Below, piece by piece: positions 23,972-31,620 of a stretch of 31,620 nucleotides of DNA (the first letter of the stretch is position 1; every line of letters starts with the position of its first letter). Origin of the DNA: Nemertoderma westbladi (taxonomy: Eukaryota; Xenacoelomorpha; Nemertodermatida; Nemertodermatidae); contig JAUCBJ010000319.1 in assembly GCA_032718475.1 (NCBI GenBank), forward strand, positions 1 to 31,620. The letters run 5' to 3'. Under the pieces are notes generated by a model. That model saw only the letters and a list, made by a program, of their open reading frames with translations. It ran no database searches and was not told the DNA's origin. The translations under genes were made by a program, and so were the position numbers.

Positions 23972-25667
23972 TATTATTAATATGAGCTCTTGTACGTACG
24001 CCAGTATTATTAATTTGAGCTCTTGTACGTACGCCCGCATTATTAATATGAGCTCTTGTACGTACGCCAGTATTATTAATTTGAGCTCTTGTACGTACGC
24101 CAGTATTATTAACATGAGCTCTTGTATGTACGCCCGCATTATTAATATGAGCTCTTGTACGTACGCCAGTATTATTAACATGAGCTCTTGTACGTACGCC
24201 AGTATTATTAACACGAGCTCTTGTATCTACGCCAGTATTATTAACATGAGCTCTTGTACGTACGCCAGTATTATTAATATGAGCTCTTGTACGTACGCCA
24301 GTATTATTAACATGAGCTCTTGTACGTACGCCAGTATTATTAATATGAGCTCTTGTACGTACGCCAGTATTATTAACATGAGCTCTTGTACTTACGCCAG
24401 TATTATTAATATGAGCTCTTGTACGTACGCCAGTATTATTAACATGAGCTCTTGTACGTACGCCAGTATTATTAACATGAGCTCTTGTACGTACACCAGT
24501 ATAATTAACATGAGCTCTTGTACGTACGCCAGTATTATTAACATGAGCTCTTGTACGTAAGCCAGTATTATTAACATGAGCTCTTGTACATACGCCAGTA
24601 TTATTAATATGAGATCTTGTATGTACGCCAGTATTATTAACATGAGCTCTTGTACGTACGCCAGTATTATTAACATGAGCTCTTGTACGTACGCCAGTAT
24701 TATTAATATGAGCTCTTGTACTTACGCCAGTATTATTAATTTGAGCTCTTGTACGTACGCCAGTATTATTAATATGAGCTCTTGTACGTACGCCAGTATT
24801 ATTAACATGAGCTCTTGTACGTACGCCAGTATTATTAATATGAGCTCTTGTACGTACGCCAGTATTATTAATATGAGCTCTTGTACGTACGCCAGTATTA
24901 TTAACATGAGCTCTTGTACGTACGCCAGTATTAATACATGAGCTCTTGTACGTACGCCAGTATTATTAATATGAGCTCTTGTACTTACGCCAGTATTATT
25001 AATTTGAGCTCTTGTACGTACGCCAGTATTATTAACATGAGCTCTTGTACGTACGCCAGTATTAATAACATGAGCTCTTGTACGTACGCCAGTATTATTA
25101 ATATGAGCTCTTGTACTTACGCCAGTATTATTAATTTGAGCTCTTGTACGTACGCCAGTATTGTTAATATGAGCTCTTGTACGTACGCCAGTATTATTAA
25201 CATGAGCTCTTGTACGTACGCCAGTATTATTAACATGAGCTCTTGTACGTACGCCAGTATTATTAATTTGAGCTCTTGTACGTACGCCAGTATTATTAAT
25301 ACGAGCTCTTGTACGTACCCCAGTATTATTAATATGAGCTCTTGTACGTACGCCAGTATTATTAATATGAGCTCTTGTACGTACGCCAGTATTATTAACA
25401 TGAGCTCTTGTACGTACGCCAGTATTATTAATTCGAGCTCTTGTACGTACGCCAGTATTATTAACATGAGCTCTTGTACGTACGCCAGTATTATTAACAT
25501 GAGCTCTTGTACGTACGCCAGTATTATTAACATGAGCTCTTGTACGTACGCCAGTATTATTAATTCGAGCTCTTGTACGTACGCCAGTATTATTAACATG
25601 AGCTCTTGTACGTACACCAGTATTATTAATATGAGCTCTTGTACGTACGCCAGTATTATTAACATGA
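23972..25667. repeat. Higher-order block B, copy 2 (about 1.7 kb)
   Basis: Partner of 20100-21795. Beyond 25667 the sequences part: this copy passes into units bearing GTACGACAGT, while copy 1 passes into the TACTATTAA / TATTACTAA / ACATACATACG marker group. Confidence 0.85.
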
Positions 25668-26390
25668 GCTCTTGTATGTACGCCAGTATTATTAATTTTA
25701 GCTCTTGTACATACGCCAGTATTATTAACATGAGCTCTTGTACGTACGACAGTATTATTAATATGAGCTCTTGTACGTACGACAGTATTATTAACATGAG
25801 CTCTTATACGTACGCCAGTATTATTAACATGAGCTCTTGTACGTACGCCAGTATTATTAATTTGAGCTCTTGTACGTACGCCAGTATTATTAACATGAGC
25901 TCTTGTACGTACGCCAGTATTATTAATTCGAGCTCTTGTACGTACGCCAGTATTATTAACATGAGCTCTTGTATGTACGCCAGTATTATTAATTTGAGCT
26001 CTTGTACATACGCCAGTATTATTAACATGAGCTCTTGTACGTACGACTGTATTATTAATATGAGCTCTTGTACGTACGACAGTATTATTAACATGAGCTC
26101 TTGTACGTACGCCAGTATTATTAACATGAGCTCTTGTACGTACGCCAGTATTATTAATTTGAGCTCTTGTAAGTACGCCAGTATTATCAACATGAGCTCT
26201 TGTACGTACGCCAGTATTATTAATATGAGCTCTTGTACGTACGCCAGTATTATTAACATGAGCTCTTGTATGTACGCCAGTATTATTAATTTGAGCTCTT
26301 GTACATACGCCAGTATTATTAACATGAGCTCTTGTACGTACAACAGTATAATTAATATGAGCTCTTGTACGTACGACAGTATTATTAACA

Positions 26391-27475
26391 TTTCCTGATG
26401 AAATTATTGCAGCAATCAGATCAGTATATGATGGTTCCACAACATTTGTGTCTACTGTTGACGGTGACACAGAACCATTTGAAGTGTTATGGGGCGTCCT
26501 CCAAGGAGACACACTTGCACCATTCTTGTTCATTATTGTGGTTGACTATGTTCTACGAATGTCCTTAGATCATCATAATGATGATGGGGTGATGATAACT
26601 CCACCTACTGGCTCCAGAAGTCGAGGAAATCCTGCCAAGTACCTAACTGATCTAGACTTTGCTGATGACTTAGGAGTACTCTCAGAATCATTAGAGGGAG
26701 CCCAACGGCTCCTCAGCTCATTAGAACATGCTGCTTCTAGTGTTGGTCTTTTTATTAACTCCAGAAAGACCAAAATTCTGACCGTTAACTTTGAAAGTCC
26801 TCAGCAAGTCTCTGATCGGATGAGCATAAGCTCAAAGGATGGTATGCTTGAGCATGTGGACGACTTCTGTTACCTGGGATCATGGATCCGGAAGTCAGGT
26901 GAGGACCTTCGAATACGTAAGGGAAAGGCATGGGCAGCCTTGAATAGGCTTTCCAGGATTTGGAAGTCACCGAGAATTAATCGGAAACTTAAGGTCCGAT
27001 TATTTAGAGCAGCAGTAGTTCCAGTACTCCTCTATGGGAGTCCATGCTGGGCTCTAACTGCTGAGGACACCAAATCTCTGGATGGCACATTCACAAGAAT
27101 GCTACGCCGGGTTCATTGTGTCAAGTACAATGCACACATCTCCAACCAGACACTATATAACATTGGAGGTGTCTCATTGGTTCCCCCAAGCTTGACACTA
27201 GAACAAAACCGCCTCCGCTTTGCAGGACATTGCTTTCGCCGTGAGGACCAGCCAGTGCATAATCTTGTACTTTGGCAGCCTCATGGAGTGAATAAGCATG
27301 GTGGACAGCCCATGACTTTCTTGAGACGCATCTTAAAGGACACTGGCCTTAAAGATGCGGATGATCTAGCAAATGTCATGGGTGATAGGGAGTTGTGGCG
27401 GTGCAATTTTGTTGACAAGCCGGCACAGCATTCTTAAAAATGCAGCTGCAATGCAGCATGCCGATCCTAGTAGTA
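26391..27475 (+). mobile_element. 5'-truncated LINE, copy 2
   Basis: This block interrupts the 33-bp array in the same orientation as copy 1. It extends about 90 bases further 5', beginning at about TTTCCTGATGAAATT. Both copies stop at CCGATCCTAGTAGTA, here merging directly into the array's own AGTATTATTAAC. The left flank also ends in AGTATTATTAACAT, but since the unit itself supplies that sequence it cannot be called a target-site duplication. Both copies run antisense to the receptor gene. Confidence 0.9.
26394..27437 (+). CDS. LINE reverse transcriptase, C-terminal 347 residues, open
   Basis: The frame is open from the truncation point (PDEIIAAIRSVYDG) to TAA at 27435-27437. It carries the palm block GVLQGDTLAPFLFIIVVDYV at about residues 33-52 and the catalytic FADD box at residues 89-92 (26658-26669). 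Then come INSRKTKI (motif after the catalytic loop), VDDFCYLGSWI, WKSPRINRKLKVRLFRAAV, LLYGSPCWALT, and a C-terminal zone ending DKPAQHS. A full LINE ORF2 would also have an apurinic-type endonuclease and about 200 more RT residues upstream; both are absent, so this fragment cannot mobilise itself. It has no natural start codon: the first internal ATG is at 26820. The intact frame and few differences from copy 1 suggest a recent insertion. The LINE clade is uncertain. Confidence 0.92.
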   Translation, partial: PDEIIAAIRSVYDGSTTFVSTVDGDTEPFEVLWGVLQGDTLAPFLFIIVVDYVLRMSLDHHNDDGVMITPPTGSRSRGNPAKYLTDLDFADDLGVLSESLEGAQRLLSSLEHAASSVGLFINSRKTKILTVNFESPQQVSDRMSISSKDGMLEHVDDFCYLGSWIRKSGEDLRIRKGKAWAALNRLSRIWKSPRINRKLKVRLFRAAVVPVLLYGSPCWALTAEDTKSLDGTFTRMLRRVHCVKYNAHISNQTLYNIGGVSLVPPSLTLEQNRLRFAGHCFRREDQPVHNLVLWQPHGVNKHGGQPMTFLRRILKDTGLKDADDLANVMGDRELWRCNFVDKPAQHS

Positions 27476-29158
27476 TTATTAACATGAGCTCTTGTACGTA
27501 CGCCAGTATTATTAACATGAGCTCTTGTACGTACGCCAGTATTATTAATTTGAGCTCTTGTAAGTACGCCAGTATTATCAACATGAGCTCTTGTACGTAC
27601 GCCAGTATTATTAACATGAGCTCTTGTACGTACGCCAGTATTATTAATTTGAGCTCTTGTAAGTACGCCAGTATTATCAACATGAGCTCTTGTACGTACG
27701 CTAGTATTATTAATATGAGCTCTTGTACGTACGCCAGTATTATTAATTTGAGCTCTTGTACGTACGCCAGTATTATTAACATGAGCTCTTGTACGTACGC
27801 CAGTATTATTAATATGAGCTCTTGTACGTAGGTCAGTATTATTAACACTAGCTCTTGTATGTACGCCAGTATTATTAATATGAGCTCTTGTACTTACGCC
27901 AGTATTATTAATTTGAGCTCTTGTACGTACGCCAGTATTATTAATATGAGCTCTTGTACGTACGCCAGTATTATTAACATGAGCTCTTGTACGTACGCCA
28001 GTATTATTAACATGAGCTCTTGTACGTACGCCAGTATTATTAATTTGAGCTCTTGTACGTACGCCAGTATTATTAATACGAGCTCTTGTACGTACGCCAG
28101 TATTATTAACATGAGCTCTTGTACGTACGCCAGTATTATTAACATGAGCTCTTGTACGTACGCCAGTATTATTAACATGAGCTCTTGTACGTACGCCAGT
28201 ATTATTAATTTGAGCTCTTGTACGTACGCCAGTATTATTAACATGAGCTCTTGTACGTACACCAGTATTATTAATTCGAGCTCTTGTACGTACGCCAGTA
28301 TTATTAACATGAGCTCTTGTATGTACGCCAGTATTATTAATTTGAGCTCTTGTACATACGCCAGTATTATTAACATGAGCTCTTGTACGTACGCCAGTAT
28401 TATTAATTTGAGCTCTTGTAAGTACCTCAGTATTATCAACATGAGCTCTTGTACGTACGCCAGTATTATTAATATGAGCTCTTGTACGTACGCCAGTATT
28501 ATTAATTTCAGCTCTTGTACGTACACCAGTATTATTAACATGAGCTCTTGTATGTACGCCAGTATTATTAATATGAGCTCTTGTACGTAGGTCAGTATTA
28601 TTAACATGAGCTCTTGTACGTACGCCAGTATTATTAATATGAGCTCTTGTACGTACGCCAGTATTATTAACATGAGCTCTTGTATGTACGCCAGTATTAT
28701 TAATTCGAGCTCTTGTATGTACGCCAGTATTTTTAACATGAGCTCTTGTACGTACGCCAGTATTATTAATTTGAGCTCTTGTACATACGCCAGTATTGTT
28801 AATATGAGCTCTTGTACGTACGCCAGTATTTTTAACATGAGCTCTTGTACGTACGCCAGTATTATTAATTTGAGCTCTTGTACATACGCCAGTATTGTTA
28901 ATATGAGCTCTTGTACGTACGCCAGTATTATTAACATGAGCTCTTGTACGTACGCCAGTATTATTAACATGAGCTCTTGTATGTACGCCAGTATTATTAA
29001 TTCGAGCTCTTGTATGTACGCCAGTATTTTTAACATGAGCTCTTGTACGTACGCCAGTATTATTAATTTGAGCTCTTGTACGTACGCCAGTATTATTAAC
29101 ATGAGCTCTTGTACGTACGCCAGTATTATTAACATGAGCTCTTGTACGTAAGCCAGTA
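27476..29158. repeat. 33-bp minisatellite, block between LINE copy 2 and the TM6 exon (about 51 copies)
   Basis: Same unit and orientation as the main array. It has its own duplications, for example the AATTCGAGCTCTTGTATG / AGTATTTTTAAC group at about 28700 and 29000. It ends about 20 bases from the TM6 exon, and a degenerate partial unit (29170-29187) overlaps the splice donor itself. In receptor sense this is the very start of the intron. Confidence 0.97.
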
Positions 29159-29171
29159 GTAGTACGATCGT

Positions 29172-29177
29172 ACTTAC
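29172..29177 (-). other. 5' splice donor GTAAGT of the TM6 exon, repeat-derived
   Basis: On the minus strand the exon ends GGTAATACTGGT and the intron begins GTAAGTACGATC, in phase 0. The 18 bases 29170-29187 match the array's GTACTTACGCC variant unit at 17 positions and the standard unit at 16. Confidence 0.8.
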
Positions 29178-29347
29178 ACCAGTATTACCGTGACCTTTGA
29201 TGAGAATAATAATACTCATTATGTAATATGGACTCCAGTTGATGAGAAAGCAAACAACTATAACCACGGTCATCTTTAAGGTCCGCATTTTGGCTCGAGA
29301 AAACACAGCGTTTCGTGCTGTTTGACTGCCCGATGCACCCGTATCGT
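29178..29347 (-). CDS. GPCR exon encoding the end of intracellular loop 3 and TM6 (GnRH/AKH/corazonin-type)
   Basis: An acceptor (ATATTTTTGCAG) precedes base 29347. The exon has 170 bases: two bases completing a split codon, then 56 codons, ending phase 0. The peptide begins DTGASGSQTARNAVFSRAKM, the end of the third intracellular loop. It continues with RTLKMTVVIVVCFLINWSPY, the start of TM6, and a hydrophobic run to IMSIIILI, then the extracellular KGHGNTG. The 'RAKMRTLKMT' junction and aromatic-Pro kink are typical of peptide class A receptors of the GnRH/AKH/corazonin/vasopressin superfamily. The usual CWxP switch is NWSP here. The join to the TM7 exon at 6574 is phase-matched. Earlier exons (TM1-TM5) are outside the window. 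Ligand identity is not determinable. Confidence 0.87.
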
Positions 29348-29462
29348 CTGCAAAAATATGTCAATATAATATTTATCGATAGCGAAATAACATCACTGTG
29401 TGTGGATTCAATTCCGCCTCACATAACCCCCATAAAGTTGGGAAGTGGCGCCTTCAAGCAAT

Positions 29463-29510
29463 ATTGGGGAGTACGAGGTTGATTACAATCAACCTCGTAT
29501 CACCCCCAAT
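29463..29510. other. Long hairpin, 13-bp perfect core stem
   Basis: TACGAGGTTGATT at 29472-29484 and AATCAACCTCGTA at 29487-29499 are exact reverse complements around a 2-base centre. The stem extends outward imperfectly, pairing ATTGGGG (29463-29469) with the CCCCCAAT stretch ending at 29510. Such a near-continuous foldback would extrude as a cruciform or fold in RNA. Confidence 0.8.
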
Positions 29511-29596
29511 AAATGGGGACAACACACTGCCCCAAAGAGCCACACACAAAAAGGGGTTATAGGTCAAACCTCTTGGAGCGGGAAAGTGACAGCAGC

Positions 29597-29619
29597 GGGG
29601 GGGGGGGGGGGGGGGGGGG
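29597..29619 (+). repeat. Homopolymer of 23 G
   Basis: An uninterrupted G run between AGCAGC and AACACTCCC. Its length may be imprecise, since homopolymers are error-prone in sequencing. Confidence 0.85.
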
Positions 29620-30075
29620 AACACTCCCACAGAGGTGGGAGCCGAGAATTAGGTTATTGGCCAATGGGGGACAAGGAAAGTGCATCCGCTAAGTAACAAG
29701 GCCACAAGTAGAGTAGATAATCAATATATTACCGGTTGGTGTTTGCATCCTATTCAGTTATCTCAGTCACTTAGGACAGTACGGTGACACTTTAGTACCG
29801 TCACCGCCATCACCAACATTTATATTATCAATTACCGGTACATGACTATTATCTTCATATTATCTCAACTGTGCTATCATACTCAATATCAATATATATT
29901 ATTTGGGCTTTATCAACAATATTGGAACAACAACAAACTCTTTTTCCATTTACACGGCGACGCTGATGCATAACTAAAATTAACCGGTCGGGATCCTCTG
30001 ATCCTCTGAACTAAAGTTACCTAGTACTAGAGCCTAGACAACTGTGACTGCCAGCCACCACTAGAAAGTTAAAGG

Positions 30076-31618
30076 ATGAGCGAACCCCAAAACCTAGAGG
30101 GAGAGACGACACCGCCGCGGACCCCAGACGATACGAACGAAACGATCCGCAAGGCCGCGACGCGACGGTATTGACCCGCAACGCCAGACTCGCCGGAAAG
30201 AGACGATCCGGTAGCCCAAGCGGGGGGCGGGCGTCTACCAGGACGAGAGGACGAGTCGATGCACGACGGCAGTCGACGTACCGATGTCGCCGGCCAGCCA
30301 CAGGCCGAGGGCGACGGATGGCCCACCGGAACGGCAACGGTGGGGCCGCCGGTACGACGCCGAACCAGGAGGGGAGGAGGAGAGGTCGGCGACGAGGACG
30401 TCCGGAACTCGTGACCGGCTCCGACGAGCCTACAACGCAACAAAGAAGCAACTTAAGGAGGCCAGGGAAGGAGTAAAGATAGACCAAGGGAAGTTGAGTC
30501 GGCGACTAGGTGAGTCGAATAAATATTTTACATACCTAGTTCGCTTCGGACAGGGAGAACTAGCCAGTGAGAGAGCGAGGGGGGTCGCCACCGAACTATT
30601 TGAACTGTGGCGATCCGGGATAATGGAGCCCCAGATAGTGTACATAGGGCCGTATTTAGTGGATGCTAGGGGAATTAAGTTAGTGGTTTGGGCAGACCCG
30701 CACGAGGGCGAATCCGAGATTAACGGTCCCAGAAAGCGGGGGAAAGTTAGTAGGACAGAGAGGCGACGGGAGTCCGTCGCGACCGACAAGTCCGCTACAT
30801 CCTCCGCAAAAGCAAGAAGGGCGTTAGAAATAGATCTGGCGTGTCAGTTAGATATGGTGGCGCTAGACCAGAAAGAGTTAGAGAGGCAGTGGGAAGAGGG
30901 AACTGCGTTGTTGGAAAGAGAGTGAGAACTGGCAAGAGAGAATAAAGAGAGGGCTGAGAGGATTGCGAGAGAGGCGGAGCTGGCCGAGCAGAGTTTGCGA
31001 GAAGATAGGGAGAGAGAGAGAACGGGAAAGCGTGTGCAGGATGATATGCACGCCCGGCTGAGGGGGCTTATGCAATATCAGGCCAAACAGAAGCGCCGAT
31101 TAGAACTGGCGCAGCTGGAGCTATCAGAGAGTGAGGCTGGCTCGGGTAGTGTTTACGAGGAGCCAGAAGTTATGGAAACGTTTGTTAATACCCCACTTAC
31201 ATTAATATTAATAGTACCGTAGTAGATAATCCTAATCAAACTTTCATTGCAGGAAATAATATTTTGCCCGATAATAGTAATTTAAATCTGAACGAACCTA
31301 ATTTAAATGTAGAAAATAATTCAAATAATCTAGATTCGAATATACAAAATAATTCAAATAATTTAAATTTAAATGTAGGAAATAATCTAAATAATAATAT
31401 TAATTCAAACGAGCAAAATAACCCAATTCTAACCAAAATATACAAAATAATTTAAATAATAATCCGAATTCAGAGAATAATTCTAATATTTAAATAATTC
31501 AGAAATAATATTAATAATGGTGCTATTAATGTAAACGCAGCAAATGTAGGTGGCCCGGCAAATGAGAGCCTGGTAGGCCATGTAATCAGTACGCAGGAAG
31601 TAGCGGATGAGTACTGCT
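30076..31618 (+). pseudogene. Decayed coiled-coil / Asn-rich ORF, possibly retrotransposon Gag-like
   Basis: I do not recognise the family. ATG at 30076 (AAAGGATGAGC) opens MSEPQNLEGETTPPRTPDD and meets TGA at 30172-30174; the same frame then stays open to 30412. By about 30410 the sensible frame has shifted by one. That frame reads DRLRRAYNATKKQLKEAREG, a compact region (YFTYLVRFGQGEL, IMEPQIVYIGPYLVDARGIK) and a long charged Glu/Arg/Lys coiled coil. It is cut by TGA at 30923-30925 but continues in frame to 31219 (QAKQKRRLELAQLELSESEA, EEPEVMETFV). From about 31190 a third frame carries an Asn/Leu-rich tract, with more shifts and a terminal VISTQEVADEYC stop at 31616-31618. Base composition jumps to GC-rich at 30080-30450 and AT-rich after 31190. 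Gag-like is an inference from size, coiled coil and mobile-element-rich context. Confidence 0.5.
31190..31510 (+). repeat. Asn-codon-rich low-complexity tract
   Basis: AAT/AAC-rich sequence with imperfect repeats of AATAATTCAAATAAT and TTAAATCTGAAC type. It encodes runs of N, NL and NS residues in whichever frame is open. It is part of the decayed ORF starting at 30076, and replication slippage within it probably caused some of the frameshifts. Confidence 0.7.
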
Positions 31619-31620
31619 GA

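Larger units (their letters stand above)
6842..26391. repeat. Main 33-bp minisatellite array (about 590 copies)
   Basis: A 33-base unit with core GAGCTCTTGTACGTACGCC and AT-rich remainder AGTATTATTAAY repeats for 19.5 kb. It contains two short palindromes (GAGCTC and GTACGTAC) and two CpGs. Because 33 is divisible by 3 and several frames lack stops, it produces long spurious 11-residue-repeat frames on both strands (MSSCTYASIIN forward; LAYVQELILII and NNTGVRTRAHI reverse). Variant classes include GTAAGTACGCC, GTATGTACGCC, GTACTTACGCC, CGCCCGCATT, AGAATTATT, AATTTGAGC and AATTCGAGC. A 37-base variant (ACATACATACGCC) recurs 14 times. Small breaks occur near 6886, 7088, 7257 and 8497-8512. The array fills the intron between the receptor's TM6 and TM7 exons. 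Confidence 0.98.
29348..30075. other. Non-coding stretch upstream of the TM6 exon, with hairpin and poly-G
   Basis: No exon or ORF with recognisable content is seen. It starts as receptor intron (phase 1, acceptor at 29348-29359). It holds a long hairpin (29463-29510), a 23-G run (29597-29619) and a smaller inverted pair CGGTGAC / GTCACCG near 29780-29805. It also has several ACCGGT motifs and a tandem ATCCTCTG near 29994-30008. It may include the leader of the retroelement whose ORF starts at 30076, but no LTR ends or primer-binding site could be fixed. Confidence 0.4.

Noticed and set aside
6842-26391. CRISPR array
   Set aside because: There are no unique spacers: the whole 33-bp period is conserved. 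The context is an animal genome.
6842-29158. Centromeric satellite
   Set aside because: The higher-order structure is similar in style, but the array is bounded on both sides by exons of one gene in the same orientation, so an intronic minisatellite is the simpler reading.
29440-29460. Retroelement primer-binding site (TGGCGCC)
   Set aside because: The seven bases alone match many tRNA 3' ends; no LTR terminus lies next to them and the following bases do not extend a recognisable tRNA match.
30017-30487. Minus-strand ORF of 156 codons opposite the coiled-coil ORF
   Set aside because: Its composition (Arg, Pro, Ser, Leu) is what a GC-rich complementary strand gives. The plus frame has the more protein-like content.

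Overview
This window looks like nuclear DNA from an invertebrate animal. It has spliced exons with GT-AG signals, a neuropeptide G-protein-coupled receptor (GPCR), LINE-type reverse transcriptase fragments and more than 24 kb of minisatellite. I see no bacterial or viral gene organisation. The species cannot be named from the sequence; a lophotrochozoan or similar invertebrate is a guess from the receptor type.

The one convincing host gene is on the minus strand. Three exons of a rhodopsin-type GPCR, most like the GnRH/AKH/corazonin receptor group, fit together with matching phases. They are a TM6 exon (29347-29178), a TM7 exon (6574-6410) and a terminal exon for the cytoplasmic tail (2124-1924). 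The terminal exon has no start codon, so it is easy to miss. A 3' UTR and a poly(A) signal near 1413-1418 follow. The TM1-TM5 exons must lie beyond the right edge of the window.

The two introns are almost entirely tandem repeat. The 22.6 kb intron (29177-6575) holds about 640 copies of a 33-bp unit (27476-29158 and 6842-26391). These show several levels of higher-order duplication. The 4.3 kb intron (6409-2125) holds a different, 35-37-bp unit (5826-6430 and 2258-4826). Each array is interrupted by one 5'-truncated copy of the same LINE (26391-27475 and 4827-5825, about 98% identical, both plus strand). A small outlying 33-bp array lies at 736-1010, downstream of the gene, and a separate ~94-bp repeat family fills the first 540 bases.

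The most interesting point is that both splice donors lie inside the edge copy of the neighbouring minisatellite. The TM6 donor and the last three codons match the 33-bp unit at 17 of 18 positions (best variant). The TM7 donor and the last six codons match the 37-bp unit exactly. Each intron therefore appears to be filled by repeats of its own exon/intron boundary, carrying hundreds of decayed (33-bp) or dozens of intact (37-bp) copies of the donor motif GTAAGT. I propose this as splice-donor-seeded intron expansion.

The right end (29348-31620) contains a long hairpin, a 23-G homopolymer and a frameshifted, coiled-coil and then Asn-rich reading frame. The last is probably a decayed retrotransposon Gag-like ORF. 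The many long open frames across the arrays are by-products of repeat units that lack stops, and are not annotated as genes.
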